From Mesotaenium endlicherianum (taxonomy: Eukaryota; Streptophyta; Zygnematophyceae; Zygnematales; Mesotaeniaceae): a DNA stretch of 64,000 nt. Positions within the stretch are counted from its first letter, which is position 1. Each line of letters starts with the position of its first letter. The position numbers and the translations under genes are program-made. The stretch spans positions 21,538 through 85,537 of the forward strand of contig WELA01007148.1 in NCBI GenBank assembly GCA_009602735.1, written 5' to 3'. Shown here in pieces: positions 44,735-56,064 of the stretch. The notes beneath the pieces are model-generated. The model was not told where the DNA came from, ran no database searches, and saw only the letters and a list, made by a program, of their open reading frames with translations.

Positions 44735-45600
44735 GCAGACAGCTGTAAAGTCAGTGCAAATCTGCACCAAGCTAGTCAACTACGTCGCGAAACAAGGAAG
44801 CAAGATAGGCAGCACTCTTGGTCATATTCTCAGTGTTGACGGGCTTCAGGAAGACCTTGCCCTCAAAAGAAGCAGCCACGAAGTTGATGAGGGGTCTCTT
44901 TGTGTGGTCAATCCACCCATCTGACGTGACCGTGACTTGTTGACTCCAGTCCTCTCAATGAAATGCGCCACTTGCTCATCTGTAATAGCAGCTTCTTTAT
45001 CCAGCAAAACAGTTCTCAAGCGGTCAACCTTAGGAGGAATGTACCCAAGACCAGCCTTCACGACAGCTCTAAATGCTTATGAATAAGACAAGCTGTTGGC
45101 AACATTGAACGCCAATGCATTGTCATAAAAAACCTCGCTATGGCTATGTCTGCAAATTCTTTGTTGGTAATATTGAACGCAGCTTCCAAAGTAGTCTGAC
45201 TCCCACTTTGACTCAACATACCTGAAGCAATGCAATGCTTTTCAACTAAGACACCAGCCATGGCAGCTTTGTGACGCAACTCCCTAGTGCAACGCAACTC
45301 ATCTGCATTCTTGTCCTTCAGAATCTTTTTCAAATCATCTTTGTGCACTACCTTCGCATATTGTTCGGCAACATCTGGACCTACCTTAGGACATGTAGCT
45401 ATGCCCCGCCCCCTAATTTGAGCCAAGTGGAGGCGGATCATAGAACACGCTCTCGACGTCTCCATTTCACAAAACTTGCACCTCACCTTGCCATGCTTGG
45501 AATCCTGAGATTTAAGTATGAAAATAACATACTGCCATTCAGAGCGTTCCATACTAGATAACAGGGATCCAAATCGCGGTTGTTTCCCTGCCAAAAAATA
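44735..45600 (-). pseudogene. hAT transposase, BED finger and DUF659 exon
   Basis: Minus strand. The BED zinc finger reads KVRCKFCEMETSRACSMIRL, then HLAQIRGRGIATCP, with the C..C...H...C pattern expected. Then come a coiled linker, ARFFMT/NALAFNVANSLSYS, AGLGYIPPKVDRLRTVLLDK and the DUF659 block TSDGWIDHTKRPLINFVAAS, with the conserved DGW. It is decayed: a length change in a T run near 45130 shifts the frame, and TAA follows SLSYS near 45080. A splice acceptor TTTTGGCAG lies at about 45590. BED fingers bind transposon ends. Confidence 0.82.
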
Positions 45601-46385
45601 GACAGCACAAGCACTAAGCAAATGTAATGAGCAAAAGCACCCAGCAACCAGAAAAAATCCTGGCAAAGGAGCATAAACAGGAAGCAGGTTAGCAACAAAT
45701 AGTAATGAAAGAAAATTGCATGCAGCAAGCAGAATAGAACATAAATGAAATGCACACAGCAACAGCCAGCAATCAATATAAATACTTGCAAACGAGCATG
45801 AACAGGAAGTAGGCTAGCATGCTATAGCAATGACAGGGAACTGACTGCAAGCAGAAAACTAAAAAGAAGCACAAAACACACAAGGGCACGCACAAGAAAA
45901 AGCACACATAACGAGGCACCCGCAAAACAGCTGTAAACATAGCACGAGGAGTATAAAAAGCATAACAAGACAAAGTGCAAATGAAAGAAAACCAACTGGC
46001 AGACATCATACCAAAATGGCAAAAAGAGACCATTGCCACCAGAGATTAAATGGCTCAATAGCGGCCAGCACAAGCACAAAAGACATGCACACAGCAGCAG
46101 CCAACAATGTATGAAAATACTTCCAAAATTGGGCTCACAGACATGTAACAGCAAGGAGCAAACATTAATGAATACAGACAAGAAAAGGGTGCATAGCAGC
46201 AGGAGCTGGCAAAATACACAACAAGAGCAAAATAACACATAAGTTACACTACACAATAATTCAGTGAATAGCAAGCAACAGACGTACAGATTGAATGCAC
46301 ACAGCAGCCAGCATGAACCACAAATACATGCATTAGAAAAGCCAGCAGGCAACCCAATGACAAAAGTCAGCGCCAGAAAGCAATT
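45601..46385 (-). other. hAT intron with imperfect repeats
   Basis: Gene-free, rich in CACACAGCAACAGCCAGCAA- and GAACAGGAAGTAGGCTAGC-like units. Relatives occur at 16080-17880 and 43540-43885. The long minus-strand reading frames here are hydrophobic and low in complexity, and I do not regard them as genes. Confidence 0.5.
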
Positions 46386-46556
46386 CTAATTTGTATCACA
46401 ACATACAAGCATACAGGATCTGGACTTGTAATGTTTGTCGCACTCACGTTTCTTGTGAGAAATGCTGTACCTTTCACACGAGCCTTCCTCCACCTCCACC
46501 AGTGAGTCTTCGTCGTCTTGTGAGTCCATAAGAAGGGAGTCCTCACGCTTGCCCAT
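46386..46556 (-). pseudogene. Possible first exon of the hAT transposase
   Basis: Starts MGKREDSLLMDSQDDEDSLV and is acidic. This is a plausible N-terminus for a BED hAT protein, about 480 bp inside the right terminus. It is supported only by position, strand and composition. Confidence 0.4.
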
Positions 46557-47038
46557 CTTCACTTGTACCCTAACTACAAATGCTCTTAAAAATTGAGCAG
46601 CATTACAAGAATGGAGACTGGAAGTTTGAAGAGAAATCCAAGTAACAGCGAAGAAAGACAATGTGATGACTCGTGAAAAGATTGGTGGGCTATGGTGTGT
46701 CGAATAATCGAATCTCAATTTGGTGCGTTAGTGGGAAAGATGATCGACGTTGGTGGTCGCGGAGGGATAAGAATGTTTGATAGCTGTACTAGTCAAAACT
46801 GAAATGTTACCCCATCACCCACTTCCCGCGTAATCAACGATGACTGGACGCGTTATCGTTATTTGTTTGGTCAATTTGTCAGAGTCCACAATTTGTTTAC
46901 TTCACACACGCGCGATCGATTTTTATGTTGGTTTTTACGCCAACACACGTATTTAGGACGTAATACGGCAACAAGCGCCCTAGTACGTGTGTACGTTTGT
47001 TTCTTATGTATATGTCAAGAACGTATTCCATAACTAGG
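46557..47038 (-). other. hAT right subterminal region and terminus
   Basis: Noncoding. CGTATTT, GTAATACGG, CGTGTGTACG and similar words cluster at 46900-47030, mirroring the left end. Closes with GTATTCCATAACTAG at 47023-47037. Confidence 0.6.
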
Positions 47039-47047
47039 ATGACAAGA

Positions 47048-47530
47048 TTAGTGGTTAGTCGGGTTAGGGTGGTAGGTGAGGATGGTCTAGCCTGTGGTCA
47101 GTAGTGGTGAACACTGAGACCTATGATCTGCTCACGAGGATCTGGTGTTGAGCAGCTGTGAGGCTCCCTCCAGATTGCGCGCATACTTCTTCCCTCCATG
47201 TGTGGCGTTGTTGCCCCACATGTGGAGGTCGACCCTCTGGTTCGCTTGCCTGAAGGGTCGGCGCGGGTACTTAGTGGGATCCCCTACTGAGTGAAATGAT
47301 TCTTTGCCTTGTGATGTGACTAAATGCTCATGACGTGTGATTATGCACTCTCGCTATCCTCACTTCTATGTGTAGGTTGCTTGTAGTGCATGCCACAACT
47401 TACATTTAGTCGCAAACACGACATTCTTCCTCGCGGCCATAACATGGCTTTCCGGTAGTAGTTTTGCTTCTCACAATAGGTTTGGTTGCTCTCACCTTAG
47501 ACATTTTCACCTCGCCCTAGCTTGTTTACA
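47048..47530 (+). repeat. Family C 5' LTR, second part
   Basis: Continues the LTR begun at 5390 and matches 58517-59314. It lacks a 320-bp segment that the 3' LTR has at 58758-59080. Ends CTTGTTTACA. Confidence 0.8.
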
Positions 47531-48411
47531 TACAAAGCTAACCTTTTTTTCCTATGGCTTAGAAGCTAGGGGCGGGTGGAGCCACCCGTGGGGGGCGGAA
47601 TCCGCTAGGAGTCTCCATGAGGTTAGTACTCTCATGGAAGGGGCTTGCTAGTGCTACTTGTGAGCGCCGGTAGCTCCAAAGTTATACCTTGTAATATAAG
47701 TAGGGTGTGCTTGTGCTAGGGCCGACCTCCTACTTGGGCCGATTGTGAGTACATTGTTAGCATCCGCTTTTGCTTGTGTTATTTTATTTCTTATGTTTGA
47801 ATTACCACTTTGTGTAATGTCGTGAGGACCCGGCCTCTCTTACTTGGACCCAGTGCACACTTGCACACTAGCTTGCTTGCATTGTTTGCTTATAGGCTCC
47901 ACTTGCGCGCTAGTTCGTGTGTTCCTTTGTGTGTACTCGCTAGGATCCGATTTCCCAGCTTGCTTAATTGTGTTGTTTGCTTACTTGCTTTGCTTGTTCG
48001 CTAGTTTGTGTGCTCCTTTGTAGGATCCGGCTCCTTCCTTAAGCCGATTACGCGTCTTTTCTACTTGCTTTGTGTACTCGCTAGTAATACTGTTTCTTTG
48101 CGTACACCCCCTAAAATCTGGCTCCTTCCTTGGGCCGATCACACGCTTTCTCTAGAAGCCGATTTGTTGTATCTGCCGGATCGAGCTAGTGGCGTGTTAG
48201 TTTGCGTGTGTGTGTGCGTAGGTGCATGTGTGTGAGTGGGTGTGCAAGTGTGCGTGTGTGTGTGAAATTGTGTGTCCTTGGGTGCGTGTATGCGTGTGGG
48301 AGGCGTGTGCGTGTGAGTGTATGTGATGGATGGGTTTCGTTTACCCGCCTTGCTGCAGGTAGATCCTAGTCGCAGCTGCGAATCCGCAACACCACATCCG
48401 GAGGATTCATT
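47531..48411 (+). other. Element C leader with degenerate tandem repeats
   Basis: Gene-free leader. Phrases such as GGCTCCTTCCTTRRGCCGAT (about 48029 and 48120) and GCTAGTTYGTGTGYTCCTTTG recur. 48195-48330 is an alternating GT-rich tract, a purine-pyrimidine stretch that could adopt unusual helical forms. I do not find a clear primer-binding site. Confidence 0.55.
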
Positions 48412-49930
48412 GTGTTTTCTAGCCAAGCATTTGCCGCTCCGCACTATACGCGTTCAGGTATAGTGGACCCCGGCTCTCGCCTTTGTGCAGGTTGTATGCA
48501 GTACACACCGAGGCGCACACGGACTGGTATTCCCTATCAGCGCAAGTTTCTACCTGATTCACCCATTCCCGAGTTTGAGAGTGTTTTGCCTGTCGCTGAG
48601 CTTGAGAACGGATCTCTTGAGTCGTCTCAGTCACCCTGGATTTTTGAATTGTTTCCTAGATTACCCCTTGCTCTCATTCCTAAAATGCTTGCACCACCTC
48701 CTGCTGAGTTAGAGACGTTGCTTGATGGGAGTGTGATTGTCCTTGAGCTAGAGTCCCCTGACACAAGATTTTTGTCGGTATTAGGAGCAGGTTCCACAAT
48801 GGCTAGTTCCACTTTGGTCTCCCACACCTACACCGGGCAATCGGATGGGATGTTAATTCTTGCGTTGGACTCTAAGATTGACGCTTCCATGGCCATGATG
48901 GGTGTTCGTAACCAAAACCTCACCCGTAACCAATTTTTTGACACCAAACCCTCCCTCCTGGAGGGGAGGCCCTTCTGTTTTACCAGAGGTTTAGGCCTGA
49001 TATTATACAGACCGTACCCGATGCGGCTCTTGCTGCTGCTCCGGTTCCAATAGTTGACGCGCCCCTTACTCCGCCTGTTGGTAGGCCAGCTGACCCTCAG
49101 GCGGCAGCTGCGGCCGCGGCTATTGCAGTCGCTATAGCTGCGGGGTTGGATGCCGCAGCAACAGCCGCTGTTGTTGTGGCTGATGGGCTAGGACCAGAGG
49201 GGGCTGGGGTTGGCGGGGCACTTGCGCTGCTTGGTGCGGGCGCAGGAGAGCTCGACAAACTAGGGCTGGTTGAGGGGGCGCTGCCGGCGTATGCTACTCC
49301 GATTGAGTTGCTTGCGACACGCGTAGCGGGCCGTCACAACCAGTTCGTCCAGGAGCGTCAGCAACAGGCGGTGCTCGGCATCGTCCTGCCCTTGCGCGAG
49401 CCTGCACCTAGGGCTATTTTGGATCGCATTGACACGCTTCTCCAACTGTTTTGCCAGCACTTTCCGACAACACCCGTTCACGACAGGATGATTTTAGGGA
49501 TTTCTTGCGCGCTGCACGCGAGACTCCTAACATGGCTTACGAGCATTTCAAGCGGTTGCGAGAGGATATTGGCATGTATGTGGATGTCACCCATGCTTGC
49601 ATCAAGTTCATCAATGCTTTCTCTGCTTCATCATCCTTGTGCCAGTCCCTTCATCACCATCTTGCACTTACCCCAACGCACAAGCGTAATGTCCACAAAG
49701 TCTGTTTGTGGGCTTAGCAGATCGAGATGGTGCAAGCAGCCGCCCAAGCCAAGCGTAGGCCGGGTAAGGGTAGGGCTGTAAGGGCACATGCTGTGCAAGT
49801 ATCGGCTACTTCCACTTCCGTCATGGGGGCTGGGCCTGCGGCTGCACCTAAGCGCGTGGTCCCTGTGTGCGACCACTGCCGGCAGAGGGGACATTTGGTG
49901 GAGAAGTGTTCCTCCTGCATCCACACCTGA
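48412..49930 (+). pseudogene. gag: gag-like region of element C with CCHC knuckle
   Basis: The first part has LCAGCMQYTPRRTRTGIP and a long Pro/Leu stretch. An alanine-rich segment follows, then a capsid-like part (ELLATRVAGRHNQFVQERQQ, FRDFLRAARETPNMAYEHFK). Near the end is a zinc knuckle, CDHCRQRGHLVEKC (about 49867-49908), with perfect CX2CX4HX4C spacing. The zinc knuckle and position identify it as gag. Broken. Confidence 0.72.
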
Positions 49931-51207
49931 TTTCTACCGGGTGGACCTTTAAATCCCACAAGAGCACGGTCCCTCCTGCCATCCCTTTTGCTCAGGTGCC
50001 ATCTTACTATGTTTGCCCAACGTCTACTTTTGCTGGTTTCTATCCTGGTGTCTTGCGATTCCAACCTCTCTATCCACCGGTCTCCAGTCCATTCACACCT
50101 GCATATCAAATTGGGATTCTAACCCTAATCCTAATCCTAACCCGAACCCTAATCCAAACTCTAAGCCTAACCCTAACTATAACCCTAGCCCTAATCCAAA
50201 TCCAACACCTCAAGATTATCTTAATGCGTCAGCAATTGGCTATAATGCAAGCTGGTATGCAGGACATGCATCTTCGCATTGGGTCTCCGCCTGATCCTAT
50301 TTCTGCTCAATTCGTTGGTTTGCACCCTCTTCCGCCTCGTGGGTCTGTCCTTGCCTACCCTTCTTGGTTCCCCAGACCTCCAGACGACGCATATAATGTG
50401 ACTGAGGAGGAGGACAGTGACCAGGTTGTAGGTGTCCATGCTGTTCACGGTCGTCGTGTGGCTGCCTATGAGGCACCTGCCGCACATGTTGTAGGTGTGG
50501 ACCACGGGCGGAGTGTTGAGCAGTCTGCCCAACTCTCGCGGTCGTTTGACCTGTTTGACCCGGACGATACCTTAGGACCTGCTCATGCACGGCTGCCCGT
50601 ACCAGGTTGGGATGCGCGAGTTTGCTCTGATAATGCTAGTACCTTGGTCATCCATCCCGATGACGTCCCCGCAGCCCAGCTGCAAGCTCAGCTGGTGTGT
50701 GACAACATGCGTGCGGCGGCGGATTCTGTCGAGCGCGACTTGCTGCTTGCCCCTTTGTATGCACACGTGGTGGCGAACTTGCCTCAACCTCCTAGCCAGC
50801 CGCAACCAGCGACGTCGTCCCGTATCCACACAGGGTCTCTTCCTACGGAGTTGGTGGTGGCGGAGGTGGAGGCAGCTTCGGCATTCCCTGCCCCGACGGC
50901 CCTTGTGTCCGTGCCCGTCGTTCGTGATGATGCCCAGGTGGTTTCGAGTCCTCTCGGAAAATACTTGCAATCGGTTGCTAAGTCTTTGCCTTACACAGTC
51001 ACCTCTTGCGTGGGTTAGGTCACCTATGCTCGGCGTGCTAAGAAGTTCCTCGCTTCTTCACTGCAAGGGGACCGTAGGTTTACCTGCATTGAGTGATCCC
51101 GACCAGCTATTGCCTCGTCCGGCCCTTACGGCCTCGACCCCGACTCCTGTTATTCCCCGCCCAGCACCGTTCATTCCACCGCCTGCTTCTCAATTACGAG
51201 TCGGTGC
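49931..51207 (+). pseudogene. Element C middle region, NP repeat and acidic linker
   Basis: 49931-50215 contains an Asn-Pro repeat (see 50121-50212). 50221-51018 is an open stretch rich in Pro, Ala, Val and Asp, with landmarks MQDMHLRIGSPPDPISAQFV and VTEEEDSDQVVGVHAVHG. It resembles the linker between gag and protease. I recognise no catalytic motif. The reading continues beyond solo LTR E2. Confidence 0.5.
50121..50212 (+). repeat. Degenerate AACCCT/AATCCT hexamer array
   Basis: About 15 hexamers of the type AACCCT, AATCCT or AACCCG, which encode Asn-Pro repeats in one frame. They look like telomere repeats, but the changes fall mostly at codon third positions (AAT/AAC, CCT/CCA/CCG) and keep NP. 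A coding repeat fits better than an interstitial telomere. Confidence 0.7.
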
Positions 51208-51963
51208 TGTAAGGTCATAGAATTACAAAGTGCATTTTTGAGTTCCTTGAGAGTATGTTTTGGTTACATAGAAGTGTAGAGTGTGTTTTTGTGGTCATTT
51301 TGATATAAAGTTCATCGAATTTGGTTAAGTATTGAGAGAGTTATGGATTTCCAAAGTTTAATCAGTTTTGAGGTCGGTTGACGACTGTCCTTAATTTGCG
51401 GTGAGCGTGACCGTCGGATTGACCGACAGCGTTGAGCGATCTGGGCCGTTAGAGTGAATTCAAACCTTCACGTAAGTTTGGCTGACGCGGAGTGCCGACT
51501 AGGTCGATTTACCTAGAAGTTTTGAATTAGCCTAGCGCGTCTAAGTTAGTATATTCTAGATATTTTGATGCATGCATGTGAACGTCAACTCGGCCCGACA
51601 CGTCAGATGAGACTGATCTGGCTTTCTCACGAATATTCTGGATGGGACGATTTGACAAACACTTGGGAAAATCCGTTGCTAAGCGGCCCTCCCGCCTAGG
51701 GGCGAGCGGCCGTCGTAGAAAACTAAAAATAGGCATAACTACTTCATTTCTTATCAGTTTTTACTTTTGTAAATGTTCTACGGGTTTGTAATGACAAGGC
51801 CTTTCATCCTGCATCATTTGTGAGCAGTTTCTTGTCACTCAAAATGTTGAGTAATTTTCTTAAGCTTTCTTAGTGATATGCCGCTGCACTCTTTAGTATG
51901 AATGCAACTAGTTCTTTTCCTCGTGAGTTACTACGCTTCCACTAGGGCACTCTGCCCCTTCCA
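51208..51963 (+). repeat. Solo LTR E2 (756 bp)
   Basis: Starts TGTAAGGTCATAG and ends CCCCTTCCA; flanks GGTGC and GGTGT are a likely duplication with one change. Same family as E1 (43891-44576). Inserted in the coding part of element C; the reading resumes at 51969. Confidence 0.8.
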
Positions 51964-53029
51964 GGTGTACTGCTCCCTCCATCCTTGTTCACTGTGTCTT
52001 CCGTTGCTCTCACGCAGGAGCAAGCAGAGATTGCGCGCGAGCTCCTCCGCCGACGTTCACGGCTGTCGGCCCACCGGTGCCAACTACCCAAGTGTCTTCG
52101 ATGGCCTCCATTAGTCGTCCACCGGCGCCCCCTCTGGCCGCCTGCCTCGCGGGGTCTTCTCCGTTGCCAGCATCAACGTTGTCGCCAGGTTGTTGTTCCC
52201 TGCTGCTCCTTCTTTCACCCCTTCTCCATTGCAGGGCCCGCTCCCATCCGGGTCAACCCCATCTCCCTCTTTCCTCACCCCTTTCAAACGGCAGAGTGCA
52301 TTGCCCCGTAAAGTCATGCTTGACAACCAACATGCCTGTGCCCTTATTAATGGTCTCGCTCCTCGTATGGTCACTCGCGATATGGGTGCTCAGCTAGTCC
52401 TCTTGGGTGCAGTCATGTGTCAAAATCTTAGCATCACCGCAGCCAATCTTGAGCCCTGTCCGAACCCCGTGTCTACCACCATGTCCTCTTTCAACCACAC
52501 CGCATACCACGTTGTCGAATTCCTATCATACTCAATGTCCACACTCTTGCAGTTGTCACCCTCTACGCCTAATGCATGGTCACCGAGTCTACGCTTATGA
52601 TATCCTTCTAAGTCAAGAATTGAACTTACTCATCGGGCTCACCATTAACTTGTGGCAAGACATTGCTACATATCGGGTTGACTTCAAGTCTTTGGGTCAC
52701 CATCTAATTTACCTTCTCCTCATTCTTACACATACCCCTTTGTCTCTCGCATGCCCCGTGGCCGCCGCTTTTGCAGTTACCATCGTTGATTTTAGCCCAA
52801 GTGATCTCCCCGATCCTACCTACCTCCTCCTTCACGACATTGAACCTGATTCCCTTCCTGCATGTTCTGCTCAACCAGTCCTACCCTCGTTGCCACCCTA
52901 CACTATCCCTTCTGCTACCCTCCAGCAAATCCACGCAGCCTTACACTGTCCCACCCCTCCTCCTGTAGCCTCACCCTCTATTCCTTCCACTGTACCTCCC
53001 TTACACTTTACCTCCCTCTCTCCCGATTG
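51964..53029 (+). pseudogene. Protease-like region of element C
   Basis: SVALTQEQAEIARELLRRRS occurs at the start. KVMLDNQHACALINGLAPRM is the position of a degenerate aspartic-protease active site. Downstream YDILLSQELNLLIGLTINLW resembles the YDVLLGT(E/D)...G..LDFW part of retroviral-type protease domains in green-algal elements (family knowledge). The active-site DTGA is not visible, so the call is moderate. Confidence 0.5.
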
Positions 53030-53076
53030 TTAACACTAGATGGCCCACCAGAATACACACTCTTTGATGCATCTAC

Positions 53077-53800
53077 TGCCTTTACTCTTGATTTTTTTCC
53101 CACCACAATACCAATCCAAATCTTAAGTAATGCATATATTTGGAAACCTTATATCACAATCTTGAGGATCCCAAACTTTTTTTTGTACCTTGATTTTTTT
53201 TTGGGGAAAAAAAATCGAAAAAAATGCAACCCAAAACAAATTAAAAAAAATTGCAATATTTGGTGCATCATAACTCTTACCATAAAGTGATCCAAAGACT
53301 GTGATTTTTGCCAGTAGTGTGCATAAGAATCATAAGTAGGTGTGCAAAGTTTCAAATTCATATGACAAGAACGGTGCACAATAGGTCCCAAAGAAAAATA
53401 GCATCACATTTGATGAGCAAAAAAACATTGATGCAATAAGCGTTTTGGTACCTGCCTCAATTTAGCAGCACTTTCTGAAGTGCACAAAGATTATGCTAGC
53501 TTCAAACTATGCACACCACATAAGTGCTTTGACAGCTTTCTGAGACTTATTTTATTTTATGATATATAAAAAATAAATTAAATAAGTCAATTCTTCATTC
53601 TGCAGGGGCAAAATCTGCACTATTTTTATTTTTGAAAACACAAAAAATATAATCAAATACAATCACATCAGCACATGAGTTTCATGCCTTCATAATTTTT
53701 ATAGCAGTAGCATACATTTCATTCTATCTTATAACAAAATGTACAATGTTCGTCGATATCACGCCCAAATGATCTATTTCCTTTTCTCTCTCTTTGGTCC
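53077..53800 (-). other. piggyBac 3' noncoding region
   Basis: AT-rich, with long A and T runs at 53160-53260. No coding seen. Confidence 0.5.
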
Positions 53801-53819
53801 AACATCAAGATGGAAAATT

Positions 53820-56064
53820 TCTCTGGTTGTCTGGTAGATCTGAAAGCAAGGGGCAACACACAAATAGACATTGCACTGCAAGCACTTGTAGTCACTATAC
53901 TTAGCTCTCTTTCAATTAGCACGATGTCCAAAAGTACCGACAACGCACACGACGCAATAGTATCTCTTGTCTACCTCCGCTGGAAGGTGCCTGCCACTGA
54001 ACCTTCCTTCTCCTTTAGACTAAGCTGCCACAACCTTGGTTGACACTCCACTAGAACCTGCTTCATTAGGGTGCTGGAAAGAACACATCTCATCCATGAT
54101 GTCCAAGTAAGTGTCCCACCTGTCCGCGGTAGGATTTACCATCTTGTGCATGATAAACACATTAGCTAGAAAGCCATCAAAGAGACCCCAATATGCTCTG
54201 TGTCACCACTTCCTGTTGACTAGAACTCTCTCAGCACTGTAGCGCCTCTTCAAACAGTATGCATCATATTGATCTACAGCATCTTTATACAAGTTGTAGT
54301 GCTCAACTAACTCAGGAGCTGGAAGGACAAGTTCTGTGTTCCGTTACGCCTAGTTTGTGTTTTGGGAGCTAGCCCTTTGGCTGTAGATAGAAATGCACAA
54401 GGAGCTTTGTCATTCCAAACAGTTGCTACCATAGGGGGGTGTTTATTGTAAGCTGCCAGACAAGCACCTTTAGGCTGGCTATCAGGCTTCATATACAACA
54501 TAGCCTTAGGATAATTTTTCCTCGTGGACACAACTGTGCCAGTGGCTCCATGTCCTAGTTGTGCTAGATTTGAGAAGAGGTGAGGGGAGCTGAAACCTCT
54601 ATCAAGGATGAGTGTAAACAACCTACCAACGGGGAGCATAGCTACAAGGTCTAACACAATATCAAATTTAGCTCCATCTTTCTTCACCCTATCATAGATG
54701 ATGAAGGCATAGCAGAAGTAAGTAATTGCATCACAAATATTAAATACTTCTGTGCCATACTTGTATGGTTTGGAGGAGTTGTACACTCTAATGGGACACT
54801 CTCTGTTGCGGATAGGAATAGTTCTTTCATCTACTGTGAGGGTTGCACCAGGGTGTAGTACTTGCTGAAGGTTTCTATGCACAAGTTTGTGAAGGGTTGG
54901 AGCTGCCATAGCTTGTATTCTCTAGAGTCTGGAGCATGTTCTTTGTCTATTATCTTTGAGATGAAAGAATATTCTAATCTCTTTGAACCTATTCCTACTC
55001 ATGAATCTGCCAAAGCTAGGAAGTGTAATAGGCCCTTTCACAGTCTTCTGCCTGTAACTCCTCAGTCTTGGTAGTCCATGCAAGCCTATAGCCATGCATA
55101 GCCCATGGAAAACAACCATCTCCGTGCATGTGACTGGAATCCAGCCTCTGACAGGATGCAGTGATGCATAACTGTTTGTCTCCAATATCAACTGCTGAAA
55201 GAATGCAATAGGCATGAACAAACAAAAGGTTCCAAAGGGGCTCAAGCCTCTGAACCTCCTGTCTGGAATGCCCTGCAAGCCATGGTGATGTGTAGTGCTA
55301 GGCTGCAGCAAGTCCACCTAGCAGGAGTCTCCGCGGCCAGGCTCCTTCCAATCCCAAATTTTTTCATACTCCTCCTCTTCCTCCTCCTCCTCCTTCTCCA
55401 GCATCGTGGGAGCAAGAGGCACCTCCTCTTCCTCCTCGGAAGACAACCTGTCTTCCCCATAAGTGCTGTTGTTGCTCTCAGGGTTGGAATCATAGTTTAT
55501 CATGGGCTCTTTTCCTTTTTTTGTTGTGAGAGGGGGCCCTTGAAACATGAACTTACTCCTAACAGAAGGAGCTGCTATCTTGTTTGACCCCACAGGCCGA
55601 CCCCTCTTCCTTCTCTCAAATGAGAGCTGGCTATCATCTATGCTAGGTTGATAACCTTGTTGCCCCATATCTAGTTCTCGAGGCACCAAAGGGGTCTCAG
55701 ACACTTGGAAAGATGACCAACGGTCACCAACCTGCACAACTTCTTTTTCCGGTTCTTCCTCCTCATCTTTCCGCGAGTACACACCCTCACAAAATTCATG
55801 GAGTGTCTTAGACTCTTTGCGAAGGTGTTCTCCCACGAAAGACTCTAAAAATCTCGCCTTACTCTTATCATAGACAAAATACACCTCGTACATACAACCC
55901 TCCTTCTTTTTCCCCACCACCCGTTTCTTCACCACTCTCTCTATCAACAACTCATCCCAATAAGCATCAAACTTCTCTTTCGCCCATGCAGTACCGAAGT
56001 GAGCAGCGGGAACCAAAATTTTAGCGTCTAAAAGTGCGTCTAACGAACATTCAGAGGCATCCAT
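53820..56064 (-). pseudogene. piggyBac transposase
   Basis: Starts MDASECSLDALLDAKILVPA at 56064. The N-terminus (about 90 residues, HFGTAWAKEKFDAYWDELLI) is followed by acidic runs. The DDE region carries the first Asp in LTVDERTIP (about 54830), the second in LILDRGFSSP (about 54605) and the third in AVDQYDAY (about 54275). GTVVSTRKNYPKAM follows the second, as in the family. The C-terminus has a Cys-rich finger, KCLQCNVYLCVAPCFQIYQT (53820-53895). Decay: in-frame TAG at 55318-55320, TAG at about 54922 and a frame shift near 54910, plus a further break in the 54000-54310 part. It would cut and paste at TTAA. Confidence 0.88.

Larger units (their letters stand above)
5463..47038 (-). mobile_element. 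hAT-like DNA transposon swollen by nested retroelements
   Basis: A perfect 15-bp inverted repeat, CTAGTTATGGAATAC, starts at 5463 and closes at 47037. The outer flanks share ATGACAAGA (5454-5462 and 47039-47047). hAT elements normally duplicate 8 bp, and TGACAAGA satisfies that. Both ends carry the subterminal words CGTATTACG and AATACGTGT. The left and right flanks together rebuild the uninterrupted sequence seen in the C 3' LTR at 58444-58560. Transposase exons on the minus strand lie at 43123-46556 and 16648-17190. Everything else inside is later insertions. The terminal match is seen directly; that one transposon spans the interval is inference. Confidence 0.72.

Noticed and set aside
45822-46352. 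Long Cys/Leu-rich minus-strand frame resembling a membrane protein
   Set aside because: It falls in the hAT intron repeats; the composition comes from CA/GCA-rich repeats read on the reverse strand.
48139-48444. Thr/His repeat protein opposite the GT tract
   Set aside because: It is a translation of the alternating GT-rich tract and has no other support.
50121-50212. Interstitial telomere
   Set aside because: The unit is six bases and the changes respect Asn-Pro codons in a longer reading; it is better explained as coding.
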